Positions 18,695 to 27,548 of a DNA stretch of 64,000 nucleotides are shown piece after piece. The stretch is from positions 25,958 through 89,957 of the forward strand of contig NZ_AUGE01000018.1 in assembly GCF_000426865.1 (NCBI RefSeq), given 5' to 3'. The translations under genes were made by a program, and so were the position numbers. Numbering within the stretch: the stretch's first letter is position 1; each line of letters opens with the position of its first letter. This DNA is from Citrifermentans bremense R1 (GTDB taxonomy: Bacteria > Desulfobacterota > Desulfuromonadia > Geobacterales > Geobacteraceae). The notes under the pieces were generated by a model. The model made no database searches and was not told the DNA's origin. It saw only the letters and a list, made by a program, of their open reading frames with translations.

Positions 18695-20149
18695 CTATGC
18701 CGTATCCCCTTCTGTTTGCCCCGCCGCATACCGGTTCTGAATCCGGGACATGAGTTTGAGCCGCAGGGTGTTCAGCCCCTGACTGATGGATACCTTGTAG
18801 AGGTGCGGGTTGACCAGCCGGTGACACCCCTGCGGGAGCAGGGCCAGTTCGCGCGCTGCGCGGTCCGCGCAGTCGTTCAGGGTGGGGGAGGGGGCGCACC
18901 TTACCCCTTCGTGCATCACCTGGCTTCTCACTTCCACGAGCCTCGCGTTCGCTGGGAGGCGGATATGCTGCAATGGGTTGACCGGATCGAACACCAGTGC
19001 GCCCGGCTGCAGCTCCTCGTCTTCCAGGGTGATGACGTCCTGTATGTAGGAGCCGTCTGGCGCCACGGCTCGCAGCACTTTTTTCCGGTCGGGAAGCGTA
19101 GCCTTGGACAGGTCGCTGGTCAGCTTCAGCTTGGGCTCCTCCCCTATCCGGACCAGCTTGTAGACCCCGCCGAGAGCGCCCCCCCCTTCGCCCGCGCAGG
19201 TGGCGAGCCGGGTCCCGACGCCGTAGATGTCGATCTTTCCCCCTTCGCTGCGGATCGACTCGATCACGTACTCGTCGAGCTCGTTGGAGCCGACTATCTT
19301 CACCCCGGGAAAACCGGCCGCGTCGAAAGCGGCGCGAACCTGGCGTGAGAGGTAGGCGAGGTCGCCTGAATCTATCCTCACCCCTACCAGGTCGTGCCCT
19401 TTTGCCTTCAGTTCGCGGGCGACGGTGAGTGCGTTGGGGAGGCCGCTTTTAAGGGTGTCGTAAGTGTCGATCAAGAGGATGCAGGAATCTGGGAAGGTGC
19501 CGGCGTAGTGGCGGAAGGCGGCAAGCTCGTCGGGGAACGCCATGATCCAGCTGTGGGCATGGGTCCCCCGGACCGGGATGCCGTAGCACTTGCCGGCCAT
19601 GACGTTGCTGGTGGAGCGCACGCCGCCGATGAAGGCGGCCCGTGCCTCGGAGAGCCCCCCGTCCGGGCCCTGGGCGCGGCGCAGCCCGAATTCGAGGACG
19701 GTGCCGCCTGCCGCGGCCAGGGTGATCCTTGCCCCCTTGGTGGCGACCAGCGTCTGGAAATTGATGATGTTCAGGAGCGCCGTCTCGACGAACTGCGCCT
19801 CGGCGAGGCTCCCCTCCACCGTAAGGAGCGGTTCGCGCGAGAAGACCACGCTCCCCTCGGCCGGGGCGGTGACGCTCCCACGGAACCGGAAGGTTTCCAG
19901 GTACGACAGGAATGCGGGGCGGAAGATCTTGAGCCCGTCCAGGTAGCTCAACTCCTCCTCGTTGAAGCGGAGTTCCTCCAGGTAGCAAAGCGCGTTTTCC
20001 AGACCGGCGAAGACGGCGTAGCTTCCGTTGAAAGGGGGGGTGCGGAAAAACAGATCGAAGACGGCGCGGTGCTCCTGCATCCCCTGGTCCAGGTAACCTG
20101 CCAGCATGGTCAACTCGTAAAGGTCTGTGAGCAGCGGTGAATAGCGCAT
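18695..20149 (-). CDS. pncB: Nicotinate phosphoribosyltransferase
   Basis: A 484-residue enzyme making nicotinate mononucleotide from nicotinate and PRPP for NAD synthesis. It starts [15 protein letters not shown], a common NAPRTase opening, and carries [13 protein letters not shown] (about 153-165), [22 protein letters not shown] and [20 protein letters not shown] precedes ATG 20149. The TPR protein gene ends 14 bases upstream, and pncA follows by 9 bases, so a three-gene transcript is likely. Confidence 0.95.
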   Translation of the reverse strand: MRYSPLLTDLYELTMLAGYLDQGMQEHRAVFDLFFRTPPFNGSYAVFAGLENALCYLEELRFNEEELSYLDGLKIFRPAFLSYLETFRFRGSVTAPAEGSVVFSREPLLTVEGSLAEAQFVETALLNIINFQTLVATKGARITLAAAGGTVLEFGLRRAQGPDGGLSEARAAFIGGVRSTSNVMAGKCYGIPVRGTHAHSWIMAFPDELAAFRHYAGTFPDSCILLIDTYDTLKSGLPNALTVARELKAKGHDLVGVRIDSGDLAYLSRQVRAAFDAAGFPGVKIVGSNELDEYVIESIRSEGGKIDIYGVGTRLATCAGEGGGALGGVYKLVRIGEEPKLKLTSDLSKATLPDRKKVLRAVAPDGSYIQDVITLEDEELQPGALVFDPVNPLQHIRLPANARLVEVRSQVMHEGVRCAPSPTLNDCADRAARELALLPQGCHRLVNPHLYKVSISQGLNTLRLKLMSRIQNRYAAGQTEGDTA

Positions 20150-20163
20150 GAAATCCCTCCTTT

Positions 20164-20730
20164 CTAATCACTACTACTCTGGATAATAGCGTTTTTCAAC
20201 TTTTCTGCCAGTTCCGGGTCGACAAGTTTCAGTGTGAGGTACTCGGCCTGTGCTTTCCCCCACTGGTTCAGAAAGAGATGTGACAGTCCCAGCTTATAGA
20301 GGGCATTGGCATTGCCGGGCCATAATTCCAGCAGCGAAGTGTAAGCTTCGACGGCTTCCTCATAGCGGTCGGTCCTGAAACAGACTTCCCCTAAATTGGA
20401 AAAGGCGAGGGCTAGCTTTGGATCCAGCGCTATTGATCTTTTGAGGGATTCGACGGCGCGAGGGTAGTCCGCGGTAAGCGCCTGGGCGGTCCCCAGGTTG
20501 AGCCAGGAGACGGCGTTCCCGGGAGAGAGGGCGATGCTTTTGCTGAAGGCCTCGGCCGCTTCGCCGTAGCGCCCCTGGCTGTTCATGAGCACCCCCGCTT
20601 CGAACCAGTCGTCCGCCTCCAGGTATTCCTCCTGATCGATCGGCTGCCGTTGCGGTTTCTGGTTCAGATCTCCCGTGGCCAGTCCGGCCACCAAGAGCAG
20701 CATGACGTATGTCCCGGTTGCTTGTCTCAT
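20164..20730 (-). CDS. Exported TPR-repeat protein
   Basis: A 188-residue protein with a short hydrophobic N-terminus (about residues 7-20, signal peptide or anchor). Residues 35-170 are tetratricopeptide-like repeats, with helices such as YGEAAEAFSKSIALSPGNAVSWLNLG and repeats spaced 34 residues. TPR arrays mediate protein contacts; no enzyme activity is suggested. It sits directly upstream of pncB, but a link to NAD salvage is not obvious. Confidence 0.85.
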   Translation of the reverse strand: MRQATGTYVMLLLVAGLATGDLNQKPQRQPIDQEEYLEADDWFEAGVLMNSQGRYGEAAEAFSKSIALSPGNAVSWLNLGTAQALTADYPRAVESLKRSIALDPKLALAFSNLGEVCFRTDRYEEAVEAYTSLLELWPGNANALYKLGLSHLFLNQWGKAQAEYLTLKLVDPELAEKLKNAIIQSSSD

Positions 20731-21004
20731 GTGGGTCCCTCGCGGAAAAAGGTAAACCTTAGCATATTAAAAATTATTTAAAAGAAACCGGGAAAGTGGG
20801 GCTGGTCGGTTGCAGGGGGGCAATTTTGCTGGTCATCGGGGTGTATTTTCTGGTAGATAGAGAGAGCCGACAGGAGTGTTCATTAGCGGTGGGTTGCGCC
20901 AGAGGTCTGCACCCGGATTCGGTTTCGGCAAGGGCAATCGAAGTGGCGCAGCATTCTCTCCGCGCGAAAGATGATCGATACTCAGTATAGGGAAAGGGAC
21001 AGAC
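20731..21004. other. Divergent intergenic region (TPR gene / SDR gene)
   Basis: 274 bases between divergent genes. A 20-base AT-rich tract at 20762-20782 probably holds the promoter of the leftward TPR-pncB-pncA unit. I see no gene, repeat copy or RNA motif. Confidence 0.5.
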
Positions 21005-21850
21005 ATGGAACAACTGCTGATAGTCGGTTGCGGCGCCATCGGGCGACGGGTTGCAGCGCTGGCGCTGGCGCGGGGGATGAAGGTCTCCAGCTTCAGAAGG
21101 AACGAAGAAGAGGTCGCAGGCGCGACCACATATACCGGGAACCTGGACCAGCCGGCGACGCTTGCGGGACTGCCGGTCAAAGGTGCTGGAGTTATCTACC
21201 TGGCACCCCCTCCCGGGGGAGGCAACGAGGATACCAGGATGCGCAATTTCTTGGCCTCCATCGCCCCCGGCGAAGAGCCGGAAAAGATAGTCTACATATC
21301 GACCAGCGCGGTCTACGGGGACTGCGGGACGGCGACGGTCACCGAGGAGAGCGAGGCCAACCCGCAGACCAGCAGGGGAAAGCGCCGGCTGCATGCCGAG
21401 CGCTTGGTAAGCGAGTGGGGGAGGGAGCGCCACGTCCCAGTGGTAATCCTGAGGGTAACGGCCATTTATGCTGCGGACCGCCTCCCCGTCACCCAGCTCA
21501 CTACCGGGCAGCCGGTGTTGCGCGAGGAGGAATCGCTTCCCAGCAACAGGATCCATGCCGACGACCTGTCGCGGATCTGCCTCGCCGCACTGGAGCGGGG
21601 AAAAGACGGCGCAATCTTCAACGTGAGCGACGGCCAGTCCACCACCATGACCAGCTATTTCAATGCCGCCGCCGATCGGCTCGGGCTCCCGAGGCCGCGC
21701 CAGGTGACCATGGAGGAGGCGCGCCAGGTGATGAGCCCGCTGATGATCTCCTACTTCTCCGAGGGGAGGGTGGTGTCGAACCGCAAATTGATCGAGGAGC
21801 TGGGGATAGAGCTCCTCTACCCGGACCTCGAGTCGGGGCTCAAGGGGTAG
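21005..21850 (+). CDS. NAD(P)-binding SDR-family protein (YeeZ-like epimerase/dehydratase fold)
   Basis: A 281-residue protein with an N-terminal Rossmann loop VGCGAIGRRVA (about residues 7-17), the YISTSAVYGDCG segment (about 97-108) that holds the conserved Ser/Tyr of extended SDRs, and a later VSDGQSTTMTSYF strand. It resembles the YeeZ-type SDRs, whose substrates are unknown. The usual YxxxK appears altered (SRGKRRLHAE), so catalytic competence is uncertain. Ribosome site GGGAAAGG lies before ATG 21005. Confidence 0.82.
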   Translation: MEQLLIVGCGAIGRRVAALALARGMKVSSFRRNEEEVAGATTYTGNLDQPATLAGLPVKGAGVIYLAPPPGGGNEDTRMRNFLASIAPGEEPEKIVYISTSAVYGDCGTATVTEESEANPQTSRGKRRLHAERLVSEWGRERHVPVVILRVTAIYAADRLPVTQLTTGQPVLREEESLPSNRIHADDLSRICLAALERGKDGAIFNVSDGQSTTMTSYFNAAADRLGLPRPRQVTMEEARQVMSPLMISYFSEGRVVSNRKLIEELGIELLYPDLESGLKG

Positions 21851-21941
21851 CCTTACCTGCAGGGTCGTATGGCTTGACTTTCGTGGTCGCCGAATTAAGG
21901 TTTTCCAATCTTTACGCCAACCTTAATCGGAGGACAGCGAA

Positions 21942-22478
21942 ATGCTCGAAAAAGAACGGGATATTCTGAGACGTGACGACCGGCCGCAAAGCGAGAGACG
22001 GCAGCTAGAGCGCGAGAGCGAGAAGGGCGAACTGCAGGGGCGGCACTCGACCTCCCCCATGGCGCAGATGGAGCGGATGTTCGACGAGGTTTTCAAGAAG
22101 CCTTTCTTCTCCCTCTGGTCGCAGAGGATGGCTGGGGGGGAGATGGAGGAGCTCTACTTGCCGGTCGATGTCTTTGAGGAAGGGGACTCCGTGGTGGTCA
22201 AGGCAGAGATCCCTGGAATCCGCAAGGAAGACATCGACGTGCAGCTTTCCCCCGACAGCATCACCATCTCGGGGAAGAAGAGCAAGGCAGAGCGGATCGA
22301 ATAGAAGGATTTCTACCGGGTTGAGCGCTCCTACGGTTCGTTCATGAGAACGTGCAGGCTTCCGGTGGAAACCATCACCGACACGGCGCGCGCAAGCTTC
22401 AAGGACGGCATCCTGGAGGTGCGGATATTGAAGAGCGAGGCGGCGACCCAGAGGGTCAAGAAGCTGAACGTGGAATGA
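21942..22478 (+). pseudogene. Hsp20/alpha-crystallin small heat-shock protein interrupted by an in-frame TAG
   Basis: The frame from ATG 21942 (after AATCGGAGGACAGCG) encodes an N-terminal arm and the alpha-crystallin domain start (LPVDVFEEGDSVVVKAEIPG, DIDVQLSPDSITISGKK). It then meets TAG at 22302-22304, directly after KAERIE. The same frame continues without a shift as KDFYRVERSYGSF...FKDGILEVRILKSE and ends at TGA 22476-22478, giving a full-length 178-codon Hsp20. Family members have a charged residue where TAG sits, so one base change from AAG, CAG or GAG explains it. The 120-residue product would lack the last beta strands. It could be a sequencing error. Confidence 0.85.
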
Positions 22479-22502
22479 TTTTCCCACGGGTAGGAAACCG
22501 AA

Positions 22503-22536
22503 ATGGCCGCGGCGAAAACCGCGGCCATTACTTTTG
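22503..22536 (+). terminator. Hairpin after hsp20
   Basis: ATGGCCGCGG and CCGCGGCCAT form a perfect 10-bp stem with a 6-base loop, followed by TACTTTTGT. It lies 25 bases after the Hsp20 reading frame ends. Its retention fits a recently disrupted gene. Confidence 0.75.
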
Positions 22537-23510
22537 TCTGCCTCCTGTTTTCGGCTGCCTATAATTTAGGCAAAAAGCCATCGGGGGGCGATTACTCAGA
22601 GATTTCTTTTCCCCGATGCGGCTTTTCCCACAGAGTTATCCACAGCTTTTGTGGAAGACTTCCTCAGTCAAATCCCCACTGAATATAACCAGTTGAATTG
22701 AAGATGGAAGCGGGCGCCAAGCCAGGCCCGGAAAGCAGGTATATTACGGGCGCTGGCGGCGCCTAATCCAGAAAAAAGGCCTCTGGTTCGGAAAACCAGG
22801 GCCTTTTCGGTTTGCATTGGCGTTAAAACGGGACACTTTCTACCAATCCGTCGGTGAAACTTCCCCGGTGGCGCCGTACGGTGTTGCCGACCGTGCGGTT
22901 GACCCGGTTTCGGTTTTTTCCTTTTTGAGGCGGGGTGTGAGGCCGCCTGGCGGATGAGACAAATCGCGTTTAGCGTTGCCCGAATAACGCCAATCTTGAA
23001 GTTGCTCCGGGATACCGTTGCGGGAAGTGCCGAGTTACTGACCTCAGTCGCAATATCGCCCGGTGAAACGCTTCAGGCTTCCCTCTGCTGTATGAGGGCC
23101 TGCTCACCACGTCTGAAACCGGGAACATTTTGGCAAAGAAAGGTAGTCAGGGACTCAACGGGATGCGCTACGAGTATCCCAGAGCGGCTCGCACTGACAT
23201 GCGAAACTTGTGAGCAAGTCTATCAACGCCATTTTATGTGTCAAGATAAAGATGAGATTAATTTCATCTGATCCAAGTGTACGATAAATAGTTATTTTTT
23301 GAGCCGCGTGAGTCGGTCGAACCATAAATCATTTCAATCGTTTTGCCTGCTAGTGGGCCGGTCGGCCCTCCTCTGTCACAGTGCAATCGGCAAATTGTGG
23401 TATGAGAGTTGCGGTGGCAATAAACGTTGCAGCCTCATCACGTGAAGCGGCAGCGACGGCATGCAATGCCAGTGTCGCAGACGCTGTGCAAGTAGCACCG
23501 TGAGCCCCTG
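22537..23510. other. 974-base region without a supportable protein gene
   Basis: Contents I can see are a long-range stem (AAAAGCC.TCGGGG at about 22571 with CCCCGAT..GGCTTTT near 22613), a perfect DnaA-box word TTATCCACA at 22636-22644 flanked by CCACAG/TGTGG, and a strong intrinsic terminator at 22773-22806. GC content drops towards 23220-23340. A 105-codon frame at 22954-23271 has no recognisable domain, no ribosome site and atypical composition, so I do not call it. Decayed mobile DNA or a non-coding RNA upstream of 22773 are possible. Confidence 0.5.
22773..22806 (+). terminator. Strong orphan intrinsic terminator
   Basis: AAAAGGCC-t-CTGGTT and AACCAG-g-GGCCTTTT form a long stem around CGGAA. 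It is rotationally near-symmetric and could work in both directions. No protein gene ends here: hsp20 already has its own hairpin 250 bases earlier, which is why an RNA transcript is suspected between the two. Confidence 0.75.
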
Positions 23511-24782
23511 TCAGAGCTTCAGCACGTGCACCGCACACGAGATGCAGGGGTCGTAGCACCTGATCAGGCGCTCCAGCGCCGTGGTCATCTTTTTCGTCTC
23601 TTCCCCCTCCATTCCCCGCGCCAGCGCCAGCAGGTCGCGCGCCATGGCCCCCTGGTTCAAGGCGGTGGGGGTGACGACGTCGGCTTCGGTGCAGATGCCG
23701 TCCGAGTCGAAGTCGTAACTGTGGATCAGCAGGCCGCGTGGCGCCTCGCAGGCGGCGCTCCCTCTCCCCGCGCGCAGGACCGGTCCGACGTCGTCGGGGG
23801 AACCCTGGCCTTTTTCGAGAAGTCGGTCGATGAGTTCTATCGCGCGCTCAGCTGCGTCACAAAGCTCGATTGCCTGTGCCAGGGTGTTGCCCCGGATGTC
23901 CCTGCCGAGGATCTCGTGCTTTACCTCGTCGAACACGCCCTGAGCCTGCGCGCTGAGGCGGACGCCGAGGGAGAGCCTGGCCAGCGCGCCCACCGTGGCT
24001 TCTTTTTCCATCACCTTTGAATATTTGGCGTTGGAGTGGGGGAGGACGCTTTCTTTGATCGCCTCGCGGTACCCGGAGACGGCGAAGGATTCCCCTCCGC
24101 CCATGCGGCATCGGATGGCGGCGGAACGGCCGTCGCCGCCTGGGTCCACCGCCAGCGCGTTCGGGGACGGGAGTTCCGGGAAAGGGAAGGGGGTGCGGAA
24201 GAGCCGGTAGGCGTCGCGGCAGGCGGGAAGGACCGACTCAAGCTCATGGCGCAGGCGCAGCAGTTCCTTTTTGCTCACCCTCTGCCCCAGCCCACCCAGC
24301 CGGATGTTGACCGGGTGGATCAGGCGGCCGCCGACCGTCTCCTGGATCATGTTGCCGACCCTCTTGATGCCAAGTCCCGTCTTCAGTAGTTCGGGCGCCT
24401 TCTGGGCCAGCCCGGTCACTCCCGGCACGCCGAGAAGGTCAGGAAGGAGCAGGCAGTACAGGTGCAGCGCGTGGTCCTGGATCATTCCCCCCTGCATGAT
24501 GAGCTCGCGGGTCAGGGCCGTCGCCCACGAGACTTCCACCCCAAAGGCGTTCTCCACCGCCAGGAGGGCGGTCACCTTGTGCACCGTCGAGCAAAGAGAG
24601 CAGATGCGGCAGATGATCTCCGGCACTTCCAGATAGCTCTTGCCGACCAGGAGCGCCTCGAAGAGGCGCGGGGAATCGGCGAGGCATAGCTCCACCCGCT
24701 CCACGCGCGACCCCTGGCGGTAGACCTTGACGCTGCCGTGACCCTCCACCCGGGCCAGGTTCAACTCAACGACGCTGCCCAT
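23511..24782 (-). CDS. hydA: Group 3b NiFe hydrogenase (sulfhydrogenase type) catalytic large subunit
   Basis: 423 residues. The N-terminal nickel ligands lie in ICRICSLCSTVHK (about residues 58-70) and the C-terminal ones in DPCISCAVH, followed by only four residues (VLKL), as in archaeal sulfhydrogenase alpha subunits whose short tail is cut off during maturation. The opening VVELNLARVEGHGSV is the group 3 signature. It would exchange H2 with electrons from the small subunit. It starts inside hydD (17-base overlap), last in the hydB-hydG-hydD-hydA operon. No maturation protease or hyp genes are nearby. Confidence 0.93.
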   Translation of the reverse strand: MGSVVELNLARVEGHGSVKVYRQGSRVERVELCLADSPRLFEALLVGKSYLEVPEIICRICSLCSTVHKVTALLAVENAFGVEVSWATALTRELIMQGGMIQDHALHLYCLLLPDLLGVPGVTGLAQKAPELLKTGLGIKRVGNMIQETVGGRLIHPVNIRLGGLGQRVSKKELLRLRHELESVLPACRDAYRLFRTPFPFPELPSPNALAVDPGGDGRSAAIRCRMGGGESFAVSGYREAIKESVLPHSNAKYSKVMEKEATVGALARLSLGVRLSAQAQGVFDEVKHEILGRDIRGNTLAQAIELCDAAERAIELIDRLLEKGQGSPDDVGPVLRAGRGSAACEAPRGLLIHSYDFDSDGICTEADVVTPTALNQGAMARDLLALARGMEGEETKKMTTALERLIRCYDPCISCAVHVLKL

Positions 24783-25521
24783 AGTCCCACTCCGGCTTGA
24801 ATCGGCTCATCCTGCGCTCGATTTCCTTCCTGCCAAACCCGCGCTCCAACAACAGCTCCAACTCCTGCGCCACGTTCGCCTCGCGCACCGGTCCCCGGCA
24901 ACCTTCGCAGACTATCCCCGTCGCCGGGCATCTTGCGTTGCACCCCCCCTGGATGATCGGGCCGAGGCAAAGCTCCTTTCGCTCCAAGAGCAGGCAGAGG
25001 TTTTCCCTGCTGCGGCACTCGGTGCAGACCGGGTAGGTAGCGAGCGGGGGGAGCGTTCCATTAAGAAGGGCGCAGAGTAGGGCCATGACCTCTTGCTTTT
25101 CCGGGGGGCAGCCGGTGATGGAGAAGTCGACGCTTACGAAGTTGGTAAGCGGGGCGGGGGCGAAGCTCTCCACTGTCTTCTCCCCATCTCCGTAGACGGC
25201 TGCGACCAGTTCTTCTCTCGTCGAGACCCCGTTGTTCATGGCCGCCACCCCGCCGAAGATGGCGCAGGTGCCAAGGGCCACCAAAAGCCTGCTGGAATTC
25301 CTCAGCCGGAACAGGTTGGCCAAGTCGCCCGGAGTTGAGACCGCACCCTCCACTATCGCCGCGTCGAAGGGCGCTCCCCCCTCGACGCTCTCCGCCATGG
25401 GAAAGGAGACCAGATCGAAACGGGCGGCCACCTCGGCCAACTCCTCCTCGCAGTTGAGAAGGGTCAGCTGGCACCCCGAGCAGGCGGTGAGCCCGGCTAT
25501 GGCAAGCCTTGGGCGGTTCAT
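24766..25521 (-). CDS. hydD: NiFe hydrogenase small subunit (electron-transfer Fe-S subunit)
   Basis: A 251-residue protein that passes electrons between HydA and the diaphorase. Proximal-cluster cysteines are seen in LTACSGCQLTLLNCEEEL (about residues 12-29), with further ones in LVALGTCAIFGG, ITGCPP and a C-terminal Cys-rich part (CNARCPATGIVCEGCRGP). No Tat signal is present, so it is cytosolic, unlike uptake hydrogenase small subunits. ATG 25521 overlaps the hydG stop as ATGA. Confidence 0.92.
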   Translation of the reverse strand: MNRPRLAIAGLTACSGCQLTLLNCEEELAEVAARFDLVSFPMAESVEGGAPFDAAIVEGAVSTPGDLANLFRLRNSSRLLVALGTCAIFGGVAAMNNGVSTREELVAAVYGDGEKTVESFAPAPLTNFVSVDFSITGCPPEKQEVMALLCALLNGTLPPLATYPVCTECRSRENLCLLLERKELCLGPIIQGGCNARCPATGIVCEGCRGPVREANVAQELELLLERGFGRKEIERRMSRFKPEWDYGQRR

Positions 25522-26369
25522 AGCGCCTCCGGTATCTCTTTCAGCTCGCTGAGCCGGAAGACGGGGCCGTCCACGCAACAAAGTTTCTGCCCCAGCGCGC
25601 AATGGCAGCAGCGCCCGATGCCGCAGCGCATCCTGCGCTCCAGGCTCAAAAGGATCCGCTGCGGCGCGACGCCGGCCCTTTCCAGGTCGGCGCCCAGGCA
25701 GCGGTAGAGGGCGGGGGGGCCGCATATGGCGGCGTAGCTGTTGGCGGCGTCGAAGCTGAACCCCTTCAAGAGGTCGGGGAGGAGCCCGACGGCGCAGGAG
25801 AAGCCGCCCCAAGGCTCCTCGGGCGCGAAATCGACCGTCAGGTAGAGCCGCAGCCCACCGCGCGCGGCGAGTTCCGCCAGTTCTTCGCGAAAGAGCATCA
25901 GCGTGGGCTTTTTCGCGCCGTACATCAGCGTGATCTCCCCGAAGCGCTCGCCGTTTTGCAACAGGTGCAGCAGCAGGGAGCGCAGCGGCGCGATGCCGAG
26001 CCCTCCCGCCAAGAGGAGCACCGGGTGCCCTGTCATTTCCGCCAGGGGAAAGCCGGCGCCGAACGGGCCGCGGAGCCCCAGCGTGCTTCCTTCCGGCGCC
26101 TGGTGCAGCGCATCGGTCACGTGCCCCACCCGGCGCACGCAGAGATCCACGGTGCCGTCTTCGTGGGCGAGATCGGCGGGCGAGATCGGAATTTCGCCCG
26201 CGCCGGGAACCGAGAGCTGGACGAACTGCCCGGGGATGAATCTGGAAAGGGAGGGAAGCGCAGCGGCTTCCGGAGCGACGGTGAAGAGCGCAGTGTCCTC
26301 CGAGAGCTGGCGCCGCTGCAAAAGCTTGGCCGCGAAGGGGGTGTCCGGATGGTTTGCCAGGAGGGTCAT
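25518..26369 (-). CDS. hydG: Hydrogenase diaphorase subunit, FAD/NAD(P) and [2Fe-2S] binding (HydG/AsrB-like)
   Basis: A 283-residue ferredoxin-NADP reductase-like protein. An FAD domain (about residues 10-100) is followed by an NAD(P) domain with the glycine loop LAGGLGIAPLRSLL (about 124-137) and the CGPPALYRCL segment. The tail RRMRCGIGRCCHCALGQKLCC binds a [2Fe-2S] cluster. It links H2 to NADP(H). AsrB of sulfite reductase is a close relative, but adjacency to the hydrogenase subunits decides. ATG 26369 is chosen because of the ATGA overlap with hydB; longer extensions run through hydB. Confidence 0.9.
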   Translation of the reverse strand: MTLLANHPDTPFAAKLLQRRQLSEDTALFTVAPEAAALPSLSRFIPGQFVQLSVPGAGEIPISPADLAHEDGTVDLCVRRVGHVTDALHQAPEGSTLGLRGPFGAGFPLAEMTGHPVLLLAGGLGIAPLRSLLLHLLQNGERFGEITLMYGAKKPTLMLFREELAELAARGGLRLYLTVDFAPEEPWGGFSCAVGLLPDLLKGFSFDAANSYAAICGPPALYRCLGADLERAGVAPQRILLSLERRMRCGIGRCCHCALGQKLCCVDGPVFRLSELKEIPEAL

Positions 26370-27343
26370 GGCGTCCTCCCGCAATCGAGGGGGAGATCCT
26401 GGAACAGCTCGCGCAGGTCGATGCCGACCGGGCAGAATTCCTTGCAGCGGCCGCAACCAACGCATGAGGTTATCCCGGTTAAGGGGGTGAAACCGCAGTA
26501 CTTGTGCAGGAAGCGGTAACGAAGCCGCTCCAGCCTGGTGGCCCGGAAGTTTCCCCCCGCCACTTCGCCGTGGGTAACGAAAAGGCAGTTGTCCCACTCG
26601 CGCACCCTCTCTGCGCCGCCGGAAAGGGAGGGATATTCCCTTAAGTCGAAGCAGTAGCAGGTGGGGCAGCAGACTGAACAGGCGCCGCAGGAAACGCAGG
26701 CCTCGGCGAATTTCACCCAAAGCGGATGGGCGGAGAAGCGCAGCTGCGGGTCCTGGGGGAGCACATTGCACGACCCGCAGGCGGGGGGCTCTATCTCTTT
26801 TTCCGTTTCGACCAGGAGATCGGCTGCCGCGGCGGTTATCGCTTCCCCCTTGGCGCTGCGGGCCGTGAGGCTAAAACCGTCCTCGCCGGCCTGCAGGAAG
26901 AGATCGCAGGCGGCGCTCTCCCGTGGTCCCGAGCAGAAGCAGAAATCGTCCGGGCGGCAGGAGAGCCCTACCAGGGTGAGGTTCGCGCGCCGGGTCGCGT
27001 AGCAGGAGTCAGCGGCTTCGGCGAGGAAGACCCGGTCCAGGTAGGCCATGGCGTCGAGGTCGCAGGGGTGAACGCCGAAGAGGACGGTCTCGGAGCCGTA
27101 CGGGACAGCTTGCCGGTAGGCTCCCTTTTGGTAATGCAGGATCTCCTCCCGGAAGGGGAGCAGGTATTTCTTGGGGGGAATCTGCGTTCTAGAGTAATTG
27201 AGCTGCAGGTCGGAGGCTGAGGCAAGCGGTGCGAAGGAGAAAACCCCCTGGTCCGAGAGTACCGGCCCATGGAGTTCGCCGAAGAGGCGGAGGAGTTCCA
27301 GAAAGTGAGATAAATGTATGTTTTTTAACGTTGTTTTGGCCAT
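26366..27343 (-). CDS. hydB: Hydrogenase 4Fe-4S dicluster subunit (HydB/AsrA-like)
   Basis: A 325-residue soluble protein with two C-terminal 4Fe-4S motifs, CVSCGACSVCCPTC (about residues 223-236) and CVGCGRCKEFCPVG (about 303-316), plus cysteines near CDLD and CSGP. In sulfhydrogenases this subunit shuttles electrons alongside HydG. ATG 27343 follows GGAGGGGAA; a further upstream in-frame ATG at 27361 lacks a ribosome site. First gene of a four-gene operon in which each junction overlaps, indicating translational coupling and fixed stoichiometry. Confidence 0.9.
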   Translation of the reverse strand: MAKTTLKNIHLSHFLELLRLFGELHGPVLSDQGVFSFAPLASASDLQLNYSRTQIPPKKYLLPFREEILHYQKGAYRQAVPYGSETVLFGVHPCDLDAMAYLDRVFLAEAADSCYATRRANLTLVGLSCRPDDFCFCSGPRESAACDLFLQAGEDGFSLTARSAKGEAITAAAADLLVETEKEIEPPACGSCNVLPQDPQLRFSAHPLWVKFAEACVSCGACSVCCPTCYCFDLREYPSLSGGAERVREWDNCLFVTHGEVAGGNFRATRLERLRYRFLHKYCGFTPLTGITSCVGCGRCKEFCPVGIDLRELFQDLPLDCGRTP

Positions 27344-27361
27344 TTCCCCTCCGGCGCACAA

Positions 27362-27548
27362 AGCACAATTCTACCGAGGAGGTTTTCAATGGCAACCCCG
27401 CAATGACTACAAACCGTTAGCCCCGGAGAAAATCGGAGAACCTCAGGGGACAGCCGGATGTTTTAACTCAAGCTGCTTTTCTCTCAGATTTTTCGAGACC
27501 TTCTCTTTGGCGAATGGTTTTGACTTGAGACCCCTTTAATGCTAGAGA
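27362..27548. other. Divergent region between hydB and the PHP phosphatase; 5-codon ORF with a strong ribosome site
   Basis: At 27376-27382 GAGGAGG precedes ATG 27389, but the frame ends after MATPQ at TGA 27406. It may be a leader peptide or a relic. The rest is AT-richer than the genes and presumably holds both promoters; I could not fix their -35/-10 elements. Confidence 0.4.

Noticed and set aside
22302..22304. Pyrrolysine or selenocysteine-like recoding at the hsp20 TAG
   Set aside because: No pylT/pylS-like gene or hairpin is visible in the window and small heat-shock proteins have no need of it; a point mutation is simpler.
22636..22644. Replication origin
   Set aside because: A single DnaA-box word without a cluster, AT-rich unwinding block or dnaA/dnaN/gidA neighbours.
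22954..23271. 105-codon plus-strand frame in the gene-poor region
   Set aside because: No recognisable domain, no ribosome-binding site and mixed composition; kept as unexplained sequence.
25518..27343. Anaerobic sulfite reductase asrA/asrB instead of hydrogenase hydB/hydG
   Set aside because: The genes overlap with NiFe small and large subunit genes in one operon, which fixes them as hydrogenase subunits even though the families are related.
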